64,000 nucleotides of DNA from Beduini massiliensis (GCF_000829905.1 NZ_CDPP01000003.1:248001-312000); one strand, 5' to 3'; positions 1 to 10,078 are shown, counted from the first letter of the stretch. Numbers and translations are program-made. The notes: generated by a model not told the origin, from the sequence alone.

Positions 1-1184
1 TATCTGAATCGTTGAATGTGGCGATCCTAGTCAGCCATGATGATTCGGAAATTGTTTACGGACAGTTTAAAAAACCGGATAAATTAGATGAAGCTATCTC
101 TAATTTGAAAGAAAAAAAAGAAGGCTATATCGATATGCGAAATTCCTTCTTTCAAACAGTAGGCACTCATTTTGAAATCGATGGGACACAATATACTTTA
201 TTTGTGCAGAAAAATATCTCTCAGCAGGAAAACATTTTTAAACATTCAGCCCTGTTGGCAGTAGGATTTATTTTTATCGTGGGAAGCGTTGTCTTCTTAA
301 TCATCGCGGATATCATTGTTAAACCGATCACTCGCTTAACCCGAGCTACTCAGGAATTGGCAAAAGGAAATTATAAAGTCAGTGTTAATTATGTCGGTAA
401 TGATGAGATCGGACGATTAAACAAGAGCTTTAACCTGATGGCACAGCAGTTAGGGAAAACCGAGCAAACCCGTCAGCAATTTATATCCGATGTCTCGCAT
501 GAGTTTCAAACCCCTTTAACGTCGATCAATGGCTTTGCCACTATTTTAAAAAATGAAGACTTACCTCCGGAACAAAGAGAAAAATATACGGATATTATTT
601 TGTTTGAAAGCCGACGTTTGTCGCAGTTAAGTAAAAATATGCTGCAGTTGACTTTATTAGATGGAGAAGATATCACATTGAATGTGGAAAACTATTCGTT
701 GACGGAACAGTTATACCGTGTCATTTCTTCTTTAGAAGAATTTGCCAAACAAAAAGATATTGAAATAGATGTGAATATTCCTAAAAAAGACATTATGATC
801 AGCGGGGATCAGAACCGTTTAGAACAAGTCTGGATTAACTTGCTGAATAATGCAATCAAATATACAAATGAGGGCGGCTATATATCCGTCAATTTAAAAC
901 GCAACAGCAAAGATGTCGAAGTCATGATCAGTGATACGGGGATCGGCATGGATGAGGAAGCACAACGCCATATATTCGAACGCTTCTATCGGGAAGATAA
1001 AGCCCGCAGCGTTGGCGGAAACGGATTGGGTTTAGCAATCGTCAAAAGTATTGTCGATCTTCATTTTGGAACCATTAAAGTTAAATCACAAAAAGATGTC
1101 GGATCAGAATTTTATGTGAATCTGCCTTATGAAAGAAACAATACTTTAAAAGAAGTCTTTAAATCATATCGTAAAGAAGGATAG
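1..1184 (+). CDS. Sensor histidine kinase, 5' end cut by the window
   Basis: Membrane sensor kinase of a two-component system. The frame is open to base 1, so the N-terminus lies outside the window. Counting from the TTG at 12, residues 1-75 are the end of an extracytoplasmic sensor, about 78-102 are a membrane segment, and about 103-155 are a HAMP linker. The HisKA box (SDVSHEFQTPL) carries the phospho-accepting His near 163. The ATPase domain shows the N box (NNAIKYT), DTGIGMD, FERFYRED and GNGLGLAIV. All catalytic boxes look intact. The response regulator is probably upstream, out of view. The signal is unknown. A terminator follows the stop, so the gene is separate from smc. Confidence 0.93.
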   Translation, partial: SESLNVAILVSHDDSEIVYGQFKKPDKLDEAISNLKEKKEGYIDMRNSFFQTVGTHFEIDGTQYTLFVQKNISQQENIFKHSALLAVGFIFIVGSVVFLIIADIIVKPITRLTRATQELAKGNYKVSVNYVGNDEIGRLNKSFNLMAQQLGKTEQTRQQFISDVSHEFQTPLTSINGFATILKNEDLPPEQREKYTDIILFESRRLSQLSKNMLQLTLLDGEDITLNVENYSLTEQLYRVISSLEEFAKQKDIEIDVNIPKKDIMISGDQNRLEQVWINLLNNAIKYTNEGGYISVNLKRNSKDVEVMISDTGIGMDEEAQRHIFERFYREDKARSVGGNGLGLAIVKSIVDLHFGTIKVKSQKDVGSEFYVNLPYERNNTLKEVFKSYRKEG

Positions 1185-1206
1185 AGGAACCCCCTCTATT
1201 TTTCTT
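1181..1206 (+). terminator. Terminator after the sensor kinase
   Basis: A short hairpin (ATAGAGG / CCTCTAT) overlaps the kinase stop codon and runs into a T-rich tract. It separates the kinase from smc. Confidence 0.7.
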
Positions 1207-1263
1207 TCTTTATTTTTAAATTCATTTATTATATAATAATATACTGAGACAAGGGGTGAGCAT

Positions 1264-4197
1264 ATGTATTTAAAAAGAATCGAACTGCATGGTTTCAAAT
1301 CATTTGCTGATCGTGTCAATTTAGAATTCCAACAAGGGATCACCGGAATCATCGGTCCCAATGGCTGTGGGAAAAGCAATATTACCGATGCCATCCGTTG
1401 GGTGTTAGGCGAACAATCCGTCAAATCATTGCGCGGAACTTCGATGATCGATGTCATCTTTGCCGGTTCACAGGATCGTAAACCGCAGAATGTGGCAGAG
1501 GTTACCCTCGTTTTTGATAACGCCGATCGTTATATTGACAACGATTATCAAGAGATTGAAATTACCAGAAGAATCTACCGTCATAATAATGAAGGAGAAT
1601 ATTTATTAAATAAGCAGTCTTGCCGTTTAAAAGACATTATCGATTTAATGATGGATACGGGATTAGGACGTGATTCTTTATCGATGATCTCGCAAGGTAA
1701 TATTTCCAGCTTTGCCGATTCTAAACCGGAAGATCGCCGATCAATGTTTGAAGAAGCAGCCGGAGTGGCAAAGTATAAGAAGAGAAAGATCGAATCTTTA
1801 AAGCGATTAGAAAAAACGAATGATAATCTAAGTCGTATCAGTGATATTGTCAATGAACTTGAAAAACAGATCATTCCCTTGAAAAAACAAAAGGAAAAAG
1901 CAGAACAGTATTTAGCTTTAAGAAAACAATTGGAAGATATTGAGATTGGATTAATTGTGTTTGAATCCAAAGAATTAAAAGATAAAATGGATCAGTTAAA
2001 AGCATCGATCGAATCTTTAGAACGTTTTGATCAAGAATACAGTGGGGACTTAGCTTCCAAGGAAGCCATTTTAGAAACGAAGAAAAACAAAATGGTGATG
2101 TTGGATAAAGAAGTGGATGAAATGCAAGTTGCCTTAATGCAGGCAATGGAAGAAGTAAATCAGCTATCCACCAGCAAAGTACAAATTGATGAGAAACGTA
2201 AACATATTATTGAAAATCAGTCAGGTGCAGATTTGGAACATAAAATCACCTCATTAAAGCAGATGCTGGGTGATATATTAAGCGAGTATAATAACCGTGT
2301 CGAACGTTATGACCAATCACAAAAAGAAATCGACGAATTAGAAGCAACGCGTCAGGCAGTCAATAAAAAGATGGAAGGACTGCGCCAACTTCATGAACAG
2401 CAAAATTCAAAATATAATGCTCTTAAAACAAAGCAGATGCTTTTAAAAGAGCAACAACAAAACCACAGTAATTATCAGTATGGGGTAAAAACAATTTTAT
2501 CTTCTTCTATCAATGGGGTCATTTCCGTATTAGAAAAAGTAGTGACACCAAAAACCGGCTATGAACAAGCCATTGGAACAGCTTTAGGGGCGGCTACTCA
2601 ATTTGTTTTGACCGAAAATCAAAGCAGTGCCCGATCTGCCATTCAATATTTAAAGCAGAATAAAGCCGGGCGTGCTACCTTTTTGCCAATCGATGCTTTG
2701 TCTAAACGTACCGTTAGAGAAGAGCATTTATTAGTGGCGAAGAATACAAAAGGATTTTTAGGTATTGCCAGTGAATTTGTAGAATATGAACCTAAATATA
2801 CAACGGTTATTGCCAATCAATTAGGGAATACTCTGATTGTAGACAGCATGGAAACAGCCAACACATTAGCGAACAGTTTATATTATCGTTATAAAATCGT
2901 AACGATTAACGGGGATGTGGTGAATGTCGGAGGATCGATGACCGGAGGGCAAAACCGTCAGCAGCAAAACAGCTATTCGCATAAAAAAGATATGGAAGAT
3001 ATCCAAACGGAGATGACGTCATTAGAAAACAATGTCATTCATCTTAAAACACAGATCAATGAGTTGGATTTAAGCAGTCGTGAATACAGTAATGAACTGC
3101 TTCAAAAAAAGATTTCTTTTGCTCGTTTAGAGGAAGAAGTCTCTTCCAAATTATCACAGTTTAAAAGTTTAAAGGCTCAATATGAAACTTTGTCTAATGA
3201 AAAACTGGAAGTGAATCAGATCATGAATGATGAAACGGAAAATGACGTTGTGAAACAGTTAAATGCAGCCATTCAAAAACGTGATGATTTAACTGAATCA
3301 ATTAAAGCAAAGCGTGAAACCCGCATGGGATATGTCAATGACAATGAAGCATTGGAAGAGGAACTGCGCCAGATTCGTAAAGCCATGGCAGATGTGAAGT
3401 CAAAACTGATGAATGAGCGTGTGGAATTTACCAAAGTGGAATCACAGCTGAGCAGTAAACTCGCATATTTGAATGAAGAATATAAAATGACATTTGAATA
3501 TGCAAGCGAAAATTATGGCAATAACGTGTATAATGAAGAAGCGCGCAGTGAAGTGTTCGCTTTGAAAACAGAAATCAAGCGTTTAGGGAATATCAATTTA
3601 GATGCCATTGAAGAATATCAACATGTAAATGAACGCTATGAACATTTGAATACACAACGTATTGATTTATTGGAAGCGCAAAACGGTTTATTGAAAGCAA
3701 TCGATGAGATGGATCATGTCATGGTGACCCGATTTGACGAGACGTTCCATCGAATTAATGATGAATTTAATGAAGTCTTCAGAGCCTTAATGGGCGGCGG
3801 ACGTGCCTTATTAAAATATACCGATCCTGACAATATTTTAGAAACAGGGATTGATATTGATGTTCAGCCTCCGGGAAAATCGGTGCAGAACATATCGCTT
3901 TTCTCCGGTGGAGAAAAGGCTTTGATTGCGATTTCATGTTTATTTGCGATTTTAAAAGTGCGTCCGGTACCTATGTGTATCTTAGATGAAGTTGAAGCGG
4001 CATTGGATCAAGCCAATGTAGAACGTTTCGCTAAATATTTAAAAGAATTTGCCGGGAAAACACAATTTATCGTTGTCACACATAGACCGGGAACAATGGA
4101 ACAGTGTGATATTCTGTATGGAGCTACCATGCAGCAAAAAGGGGTAACGAAACTAATTAGTGTTAAATTTGAAGATGTCGCTGAAACAGTGAACTAG
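1264..4197 (+). CDS. smc: Chromosome partition protein SMC, short-armed
   Basis: SMC ATPase, the core of the condensin-like complex that compacts and segregates the chromosome with ScpA and ScpB. Walker A (GPNGCGKSN) is at about residues 31-39. The N-terminal coiled coil runs from about 170 to 415 and the hinge from about 418 to 575. A second coiled coil leads to the C-terminal head, with signature LFSGGEKAL near 878 and Walker B MCILDEVEA near 903. ATG 1264 follows a strong AAGGGGTGAG site. At 977 aa it is about 200 residues shorter than Bacillus SMC, and both arms are shortened to a similar extent. ftsY follows after 11 bases, as in many Firmicutes. Confidence 0.97.
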   Translation: MYLKRIELHGFKSFADRVNLEFQQGITGIIGPNGCGKSNITDAIRWVLGEQSVKSLRGTSMIDVIFAGSQDRKPQNVAEVTLVFDNADRYIDNDYQEIEITRRIYRHNNEGEYLLNKQSCRLKDIIDLMMDTGLGRDSLSMISQGNISSFADSKPEDRRSMFEEAAGVAKYKKRKIESLKRLEKTNDNLSRISDIVNELEKQIIPLKKQKEKAEQYLALRKQLEDIEIGLIVFESKELKDKMDQLKASIESLERFDQEYSGDLASKEAILETKKNKMVMLDKEVDEMQVALMQAMEEVNQLSTSKVQIDEKRKHIIENQSGADLEHKITSLKQMLGDILSEYNNRVERYDQSQKEIDELEATRQAVNKKMEGLRQLHEQQNSKYNALKTKQMLLKEQQQNHSNYQYGVKTILSSSINGVISVLEKVVTPKTGYEQAIGTALGAATQFVLTENQSSARSAIQYLKQNKAGRATFLPIDALSKRTVREEHLLVAKNTKGFLGIASEFVEYEPKYTTVIANQLGNTLIVDSMETANTLANSLYYRYKIVTINGDVVNVGGSMTGGQNRQQQNSYSHKKDMEDIQTEMTSLENNVIHLKTQINELDLSSREYSNELLQKKISFARLEEEVSSKLSQFKSLKAQYETLSNEKLEVNQIMNDETENDVVKQLNAAIQKRDDLTESIKAKRETRMGYVNDNEALEEELRQIRKAMADVKSKLMNERVEFTKVESQLSSKLAYLNEEYKMTFEYASENYGNNVYNEEARSEVFALKTEIKRLGNINLDAIEEYQHVNERYEHLNTQRIDLLEAQNGLLKAIDEMDHVMVTRFDETFHRINDEFNEVFRALMGGGRALLKYTDPDNILETGIDIDVQPPGKSVQNISLFSGGEKALIAISCLFAILKVRPVPMCILDEVEAALDQANVERFAKYLKEFAGKTQFIVVTHRPGTMEQCDILYGATMQQKGVTKLISVKFEDVAETVN

Positions 4198-4208
4198 GAG
4201 GGTGACAG

Positions 4209-5189
4209 ATGGGATTTTTTAGTAAAGTAAAAGAGAAGATCGTTGGAAAATCAGCCAAGCAAAATGAAAAATATGTTGCCGGGTTAGATAAATCGAATGC
4301 CAGTTTTTCAGACCGTATCAATCAGTTAGCAGCACGTTTCAGAGAAATAGATGATGATTATTTTGAAGAATTAGAAAACATTTTGATCATGAGTGATGTT
4401 GGGGTCAATATGGTCATGAAAATTGTAGATGAAATCAAAAAAGAAGTTCGCTTACAAGGTATTACCGATCCTAAAGATATCAATGAGATCATCATTGATA
4501 AGATGTTTGTTATTTATGCAAATGACAGTGTGATGACCAATACGATTAATTATCAGGAAAATGCTTTAACCGTGATCTTAATGGTCGGAGTCAATGGTGC
4601 CGGGAAAACGACAACGATTGCTAAATTGGCACATCGAATGAAAGATGAAGGACGACATGTTATGTTGGTGGCTGGCGATACGTTCAGAGCCGGAGCGATC
4701 GATCAGTTAGCCGAATGGGCAAGACGTTTGGATGTGGAAATCATTGAAGGCAAAGAGGGCGGAGATCCTTCCGCGGCGGTGTTTGATGGAATCAAGCAAG
4801 CCAAAGAAAAAAAGGCAGATGTACTGATCATTGATACTGCCGGACGTTTGCAAAATAAGGTTAATCTAATGAACGAATTAGAAAAAATGAATCGTATTAT
4901 CAAACGTGAAATTCCCGATGGACCGCATGAAACTTTATTAGTCGTCGATGCAACAACCGGACAAAACGGGGTATCGCAGGCAACGGAATTCGCTAAAATT
5001 ACAGAAATCACCGGTATCGTTTTAACGAAAATGGATGGAACCGCCAAAGGAGGAATCGTCCTTTCGATTAAAGATGCCTTAAATATTCCTGTTAAATTTA
5101 TTGGTCTGGGAGAAAAAATGGATGATCTGCAGGCATTTGATCTCGAACAGTATGTATATGGCTTATGCAAGAATCTGATGGGAGAATAA
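4209..5189 (+). CDS. ftsY: Signal recognition particle receptor FtsY
   Basis: GTPase that docks the SRP-ribosome complex at the membrane for co-translational insertion. A short basic N-terminal helix is followed by the NG domain. G1 [10 protein letters not shown] is near residue 128, DTAGR near 208 and TKMDG near 271. At 326 aa it lacks the long acidic A domain of enterobacterial FtsY, as is usual in Gram-positives. The start has an AGGAGGGTGACAG site. It lies between smc and ylxM/ffh in one operon, so receptor and particle protein are co-transcribed. Confidence 0.97.
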   Translation: MGFFSKVKEKIVGKSAKQNEKYVAGLDKSNASFSDRINQLAARFREIDDDYFEELENILIMSDVGVNMVMKIVDEIKKEVRLQGITDPKDINEIIIDKMFVIYANDSVMTNTINYQENALTVILMVGVNGAGKTTTIAKLAHRMKDEGRHVMLVAGDTFRAGAIDQLAEWARRLDVEIIEGKEGGDPSAAVFDGIKQAKEKKADVLIIDTAGRLQNKVNLMNELEKMNRIIKREIPDGPHETLLVVDATTGQNGVSQATEFAKITEITGIVLTKMDGTAKGGIVLSIKDALNIPVKFIGLGEKMDDLQAFDLEQYVYGLCKNLMGE

Positions 5190-5190
5190 A

Positions 5191-5517
5191 ATGGACTCAT
5201 TAGAAAAAACACAGCGTGTCAATTTATTAATGGATATGTATGGTCAACTGTTGACCGATAAGCAGTTAAGCTATTTGACTCTGTATTATGATGAAGACCT
5301 TTCTTTAGCGGAAATTGCCGATGAAATGGAAGTCTCACGTAATGCGGTGTATGATAATCTTAAAAGAGCGATTGCTTTATTAGAAGGATATGAAAAAAAA
5401 TTAGGATTATTGGAAAAACATCAAAAAAGATTACAATTAATTGACCAGATCGAAGCATTCGAAGCAGAAGATCATGATAAGCTTTATACTTATCTGGAAA
5501 AAATCAAAAATATTTAG
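5191..5517 (+). CDS. ylxM: YlxM/p13-like helix-turn-helix protein (UPF0122)
   Basis: Small 108-aa protein with a sigma70-region-4-like helix-turn-helix (residues 20-65, core [24 protein letters not shown]). The family sits next to ffh throughout Firmicutes and Mollicutes and is linked to the SRP pathway. In streptococci YlxM binds SRP components and stimulates GTPase activity; that role is transferred here by family. It begins 2 bases after the ftsY stop and ends 9 bases before ffh, consistent with translational coupling. Confidence 0.92.
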   Translation: MDSLEKTQRVNLLMDMYGQLLTDKQLSYLTLYYDEDLSLAEIADEMEVSRNAVYDNLKRAIALLEGYEKKLGLLEKHQKRLQLIDQIEAFEAEDHDKLYTYLEKIKNI

Positions 5518-5526
5518 GAGGCTATT

Positions 5527-6921
5527 ATGGCATTTGAATCATTATCGGAACGTTTGCAAAGTTCCATCAAGAAAATTCGCGGTCAAAGTTCATTAACAGA
5601 AGAAAATATGGATGAGATGCTTCGCGAGATTCGCCTAGCATTATTAGAAGCCGATGTTAACTTTAAAGTTGTTAAAAGCTTTATCCAAAACGTAAAAGAA
5701 AAAGCGTTGGGACAAGATGTCATGGGATCTTTAACACCGGGACAAATGGTCGTTAAAATCGTACATGATGAATTAGTTGCATTATTAGGAACAGAAGTAT
5801 CGGAAATCAATTTTACTAAGAAACCAACTGTCATTATGATGGTCGGACTTCAAGGAGCTGGGAAAACGACAACCGGTGGTAAGATTGCCAATCTGATTCG
5901 TAAAAAATATAAGAAAAGCCCGCTATTAGTTGCCGCCGATATTTATCGTCCAGCCGCAATCGATCAGTTGGAAACCTTAGGACGTTCATTAGATGTCCCT
6001 GTCTTTTCTAAGGGGACAGACGTAAAACCGGAACAGATCGTCAGCGAAGCTATGGAGTATGCAAAAGAAAATAACCATGATGTGATTTTGATCGATACTG
6101 CCGGACGTTTACATATCGATGAATTACTGATGGATGAATTGCTTCACATTAAGCAAATAGCTCATCCGGATGAAATCTTGTTAGTTGTTGATGCCTTGAC
6201 CGGACAGGATATCGTGAATGTGGCAAGCAGCTTCAATGAAAAATTATCCATTACCGGGGCTGTCTTAACAAAGTTAGATGGAGATGCCCGTGGTGGGGGT
6301 GCCTTATCTATTCGTCATATTACTCAGGTACCTATTAAATTTATCGGGACCGGTGAAAAATTAGATGCTTTAGACTTATTCTATCCAGAACGTATGGCTG
6401 ACCGTATCTTAGGTATGGGAGATGTCATGTCGTTGATTGAAAAAGCACAGGATGTCATCGATGAAAAAAGTGCTAAAAAATCATTGGATCGTTTAACGTC
6501 AGGACAGTTTGGACTAGATGATATGCTTGATCAATTGAAACAGGTTCAAAAACTGGGACCGATTTCCGGAATATTAAAGATGATTCCGGGAATGAACGGT
6601 GCAATTCCCAATGTGAATGACGAAGATGCTAAAAAAGAAATGGTCAAAACCGAAGCTATCATCAATTCAATGACTAAAGAAGAACGCCGTGATCCATCTG
6701 TGCTGAATGCAAGACGTAAGCTTCGTATTGCCAGCGGTTGTGGAATGCAGGTTGCCGATATCAATCGTCTGTTAAAGAAGTTTGAACAGTCTAAAGCGAT
6801 GATGGAAAACATGACCCGTATGAATCCAATGACGGGAATGATGAGCGGAAAACCAAAAAAATCGGCTGTCGTACAGCCTAATCGTAAAAAAGAACGTCAT
6901 AAAAAGAAGAAAAAACGTTAA
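5527..6921 (+). CDS. ffh: Signal recognition particle protein Ffh
   Basis: SRP54-type GTPase that binds signal sequences and 4.5S/scRNA. It has an N domain (1-90), a G domain with GLQGAGKTTT near 108, DTAGR near 188 and TKLDGDARGG near 248, and a methionine-rich M domain (about 300-464) carrying the RNA-binding RRxSxGSG-type helix seen here as RRKLRIASGCG. The lysine-rich tail (KKERHKKKKKR) is typical. Length 464 aa is normal. It is the last gene of the operon. The rpsP-rimM-trmD genes that often follow are absent here, and an AT-rich islet begins instead. Confidence 0.97.
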   Translation: MAFESLSERLQSSIKKIRGQSSLTEENMDEMLREIRLALLEADVNFKVVKSFIQNVKEKALGQDVMGSLTPGQMVVKIVHDELVALLGTEVSEINFTKKPTVIMMVGLQGAGKTTTGGKIANLIRKKYKKSPLLVAADIYRPAAIDQLETLGRSLDVPVFSKGTDVKPEQIVSEAMEYAKENNHDVILIDTAGRLHIDELLMDELLHIKQIAHPDEILLVVDALTGQDIVNVASSFNEKLSITGAVLTKLDGDARGGGALSIRHITQVPIKFIGTGEKLDALDLFYPERMADRILGMGDVMSLIEKAQDVIDEKSAKKSLDRLTSGQFGLDDMLDQLKQVQKLGPISGILKMIPGMNGAIPNVNDEDAKKEMVKTEAIINSMTKEERRDPSVLNARRKLRIASGCGMQVADINRLLKKFEQSKAMMENMTRMNPMTGMMSGKPKKSAVVQPNRKKERHKKKKKR

Positions 6922-6927
6922 TATAGT

Positions 6928-6977
6928 AACTAAAAAGGATTAAATGAGAGCAGGCATCTTATTTAATCTTTTTAGTT
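6928..6977 (+). terminator. Terminator after ffh
   Basis: Long inverted repeat: about 20-base arms starting AACTAAAAAG and ending CTTTTTAGTT, with a short loop. It ends the smc-ffh operon. The symmetric A/T edges could let it act in both directions. Confidence 0.75.
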
Positions 6978-7305
6978 AAACAGAATTATTTCAATTTTAA
7001 GTATATATAGGTGTTGAGGTTACTATTTGTTTTGGTGAAAAATAAATGCATCTTAAATATATGTTTTAAATTAATACAAATGTGTTCTAACTAAATATTT
7101 TACTGGATTAGAAAAAATTTTTTCATAAAAAACATAATTATCTATATATTATAATAACCTTTATTTATTAAATTTACTAAATTATATCATAAATAGAAAC
7201 ATATTACAATTTTATTTTATATTTAGAAATTCTTCGTTGTTTACTAAAATTAGTGATATTCTTTAATTAAAGAAAGGATACAACATTGTTGTAAAGGTGA
7301 TTACT
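6978..7305. other. AT-rich intergenic region upstream of the secreted-protein islet
   Basis: No reading frame, RNA gene or clear promoter hexamer pair was recognised. The stretch is markedly more AT-rich than its surroundings, with runs such as TTTATATTTAG. That fits a junction where foreign DNA was inserted after ffh. Confidence 0.4.
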
Positions 7306-7959
7306 ATGCTATCAAAATTAAAGATTTATGTTGTTTTTTCCTTGTTTGTATTATTGACTTTAGCCCCAGTTAATGCTACAAATGGCGGTGATTCTCTTGA
7401 TGAAATATCTGAAGTTAAAACTCAAATTGAAACTAATGATAAAGTAATTAAATTTGAAAACAATAACAATGAAGCAGTTAATATTATGACACCAGTAACT
7501 GAAATAACACAGGTTATTGATCATCCGGACGGGCAGGTTGAAATTATTAAGAAAACTAGTGTGACTGTTTATTTTGATAAAGAAACTGATGAACCAATAA
7601 ATCCGAATGTAAGAGGTGTTGGTGGTAATGATTCTAGCTATAGTGCATATGCTGAAATAAACTCGCATTTATTTTTTAATGGTAATTTAGTAGCTGTTAC
7701 GGGTGTTGATGGTTTTTATGTTTTAAAAGAACCATCAGTTAGATGTTGGGGGCAACTTGTAGAATGTGGACAAACTAGTGGTTTTGATAAACAGTATATT
7801 TCTTTTAATCCAACTGGAACATCTTTTAATTATAATACTGGCTTTCATACGAGTTCAAAATTAATGGCAGTATATGGCTCTAAATATACGGTTACATTAG
7901 GTAGAAACTCTGCATCAATGACATGGAGTTTTACAGTCGATGATACAGTAGTAAATTAG
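7306..7959 (+). CDS. Secreted protein of unknown function
   Basis: Not recognised. ATG 7306 is preferred over GTG 7297 because AAAGGTG lies 6 bases upstream of it. The 217-aa product starts with a signal peptide (MLSKLKIYVVFSLFVLLTL, predicted cleavage near PVNA-TN). A charged segment (20-95) follows, then a C-terminal domain of about 110 residues rich in Tyr, Gly, Ser and Thr and probably beta-structured, with two cysteines eight residues apart (SVRCWGQLVECGQ). There is no lipobox, LPXTG or catalytic motif. It is followed after 23 bases by a small membrane protein with its own AGGAGG site, so the two probably form one operon. Codon use is more AT-rich than in neighbours. A secreted toxin/immunity or surface pair is possible but unproven. 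Confidence 0.7.
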   Translation: MLSKLKIYVVFSLFVLLTLAPVNATNGGDSLDEISEVKTQIETNDKVIKFENNNNEAVNIMTPVTEITQVIDHPDGQVEIIKKTSVTVYFDKETDEPINPNVRGVGGNDSSYSAYAEINSHLFFNGNLVAVTGVDGFYVLKEPSVRCWGQLVECGQTSGFDKQYISFNPTGTSFNYNTGFHTSSKLMAVYGSKYTVTLGRNSASMTWSFTVDDTVVN

Positions 7960-7982
7960 TGTGTCTATAGGAGGAAGATAAA

Positions 7983-8360
7983 ATGGATAAAAAGAAGAAA
8001 ATTTTATATTCTATTATTGCCTTTGGCTTACTGTTTTGTTTAGGTCTATTTAATTATTATGATCATAGTAAGTTGGCAAAAACCACACTGTTCAGCGAAT
8101 ATTTTCAAATATACTACATGGTCAAAGTCTTCATCCAATTTGTATTCCCCATTTTGGCTATTGTCATTTGTCATAAAATAGAAAGTAACGATCGGGGGTC
8201 CAATTTATTATTCCCACTCATGTTAAGTGGCATGATGATAATCTTAGTTGTTTCAATTTTCTTTTTAAAGATTGCTTACACATATTATTGGCTGGATGGA
8301 TATGTGATTATTACTTCTTTTTGCCTAATTAATATCTATAAAAAAAGAAAAAATGTCTAA
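7983..8360 (+). CDS. Small four-helix membrane protein
   Basis: Not recognised. The 125-aa protein has a basic N-terminus (MDKKKKI), four predicted membrane helices (about 8-26, 45-65, 75-96, 100-117) and a basic C-terminal tail (IYKKRKNV), which predicts both ends inside. TAGGAGGAAGATAAA precedes the ATG. It is co-transcribed with the secreted protein upstream. Its size and topology resemble immunity or accessory membrane proteins, but no family signature supports that. Confidence 0.65.
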   Translation: MDKKKKILYSIIAFGLLFCLGLFNYYDHSKLAKTTLFSEYFQIYYMVKVFIQFVFPILAIVICHKIESNDRGSNLLFPLMLSGMMIILVVSIFFLKIAYTYYWLDGYVIITSFCLINIYKKRKNV

Positions 8361-8368
8361 ATAATAAA

Positions 8369-8408
8369 TAAAGAGGTGATCGAAGCATTATGACGATTAC
8401 CTTTTTTA
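8369..8408 (+). terminator. Terminator of the secreted/membrane protein pair
   Basis: Stem AAAGAGGTGATCG / CGATTACCTTTTTT with one G-U pair, followed by T6. It closes the two-gene islet. Confidence 0.75.
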
Positions 8409-8542
8409 ATTAGACAGCTTATTTAATTGATAAAAATATCGATATTATGAAAATAAATTGAAATAATTTTCAAATAAAGATAGACTAATGAAAATAAGAT
8501 TATGTTAAGTGGAATGTGATTAGGTATCAAGGAGGAAAAATA

Positions 8543-10078
8543 ATGGAAAACAAGCGACCTAATTTATTATTATTTGTCAGTGATCATTTTCGCAGTGAAG
8601 CTGTTCATCATTTAGGAAACGAGGCATCTGTTACACCTAATATCGACAGGTTAGTGAATAATGATGCTGTTTCTTTTTCCAATGCATTTTGTCAAAATCC
8701 AGTTTGTGTTCCCAGCCGATGCAGTTTTTTATCCGGTCAATATCCGCATGTGAATGGCTTTCGAACGATGCATCATTTAATGTCTGCTCACGATGATAAT
8801 CTGTTAAAAGAATTAAAGAAGAATGGCTACCATGTTTATTTTGGAGGTAAGAATGATGTTTTTAAAGAGGAAGTGGACTTATCTTTGTATTGTGATGATC
8901 GCAGTGATGCTTATAGTGAATTGAATTGTATTGCTCAAGGTGTCCCGATGAAAAAAGGGTATCGCCCCATTTTACAGGGAGTAACACAGCAGATGGCAAT
9001 CGAAGCTGCTAATACGAAAGAGGCTAGCCGTCATCGATTGAACAAAAAGCATTATTATAGTTTTTATCAGGGAATCGTTGATGATGCCAATCCTTTTGCG
9101 GTTGGGTTTATGGGGGCAGAAGATGCTCAAATCAGGGATGCCATTGAGTATTTGAAAAACTATGATGGGGATGCTCCTTTATGCATGTATTTGGCATTGA
9201 CCTTACCGCATCCATATTATGCTTGTACAAAAGAGGATGATGCATGCATTGATCAAGCGAAACTATCACCAGTGGTGACACTGACATCGTCACGAGCTAA
9301 ACAAAAACCGAGCATCATGCAAGGAATGCGTGAAAATTATCAGCTATATCAATGGTCGGAAAAAGATCTGCTTGCAATCAAGAAAACATATCTGGCGATG
9401 GTGCATCATGTTGATTACAATTTCGGTAAAGTCATAGAAGCGTTCAAGCAAAAAGAGATGTATGATGATACGGCGGTATTCTTATTTAGTGATCATGGGG
9501 ATTACGCGGGAGATTATGGGATTGCAGAAATCAATCAGAATACCTTTGAAGATGTTTTAACAAAAGTCCCTTTAATTATAAAGCCTCCTAAATCAATGAC
9601 TGTAAAACCGGGAATTCGTTCTGCTTTAGTTGAACTTGTGGATATTCCCCAAACCATCAGCGAAATAACAGCTTTGCCCTTATCTTATCCACAGTTTGGG
9701 AAATCCCTTTGTTCGCACTTTGCTGCTATCAAAGAACATCGCCGTTATGTGCATTGTGAAGGTGGGCGCAGAGAAGACGAAACTCATTGTATGGATGGCG
9801 GACATCCTAAAGATCATCTTTATTGGCCGAGAACCAGCGAACAAATGAAAATGCCACAGCATACTAAAGCAGTCATGATTCGCAGCCGACAGTATAAGTA
9901 TGTCAAACGTTTATATGAGTCAGATGAATTTTATGATCTAAAACTTGATCCTTTAGAACTCAATAATCAGATTAAAGAAGAACAATATCAAGAAATCATT
10001 GCGGAAATGAAAGAAGAATTATTAAACTTTATGATTGAAACCTGTGATCAGGTGCCTTATCATCGAGATGAACGATGA
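8543..10078 (+). CDS. Sulfatase-family hydrolase
   Basis: Alkaline-phosphatase-superfamily sulfatase, 511 aa, hydrolysing sulfate esters. ATG 8543 is chosen because AAGGAGG lies just upstream; a frame-extending GTG at 8516 has no site. The signature CVPSR at residues 55-59 holds the Cys that an anSME-type enzyme converts to formylglycine. The metal-site Asp is in FVSDHF near the N-terminus, and a second metal motif FSDHGDYAGDYG is near residue 317. There is no signal peptide, so it is probably cytoplasmic. No maturase gene is in view. The substrate cannot be read from sequence; sulfated glycans are plausible for a gut anaerobe. Confidence 0.88.
   Translation: MENKRPNLLLFVSDHFRSEAVHHLGNEASVTPNIDRLVNNDAVSFSNAFCQNPVCVPSRCSFLSGQYPHVNGFRTMHHLMSAHDDNLLKELKKNGYHVYFGGKNDVFKEEVDLSLYCDDRSDAYSELNCIAQGVPMKKGYRPILQGVTQQMAIEAANTKEASRHRLNKKHYYSFYQGIVDDANPFAVGFMGAEDAQIRDAIEYLKNYDGDAPLCMYLALTLPHPYYACTKEDDACIDQAKLSPVVTLTSSRAKQKPSIMQGMRENYQLYQWSEKDLLAIKKTYLAMVHHVDYNFGKVIEAFKQKEMYDDTAVFLFSDHGDYAGDYGIAEINQNTFEDVLTKVPLIIKPPKSMTVKPGIRSALVELVDIPQTISEITALPLSYPQFGKSLCSHFAAIKEHRRYVHCEGGRREDETHCMDGGHPKDHLYWPRTSEQMKMPQHTKAVMIRSRQYKYVKRLYESDEFYDLKLDPLELNNQIKEEQYQEIIAEMKEELLNFMIETCDQVPYHRDER

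Noticed and set aside
7360-7668. 102-aa minus-strand frame in the secreted-protein gene
   Set aside because: The plus frame has a signal peptide and ribosome site; the minus frame has neither.
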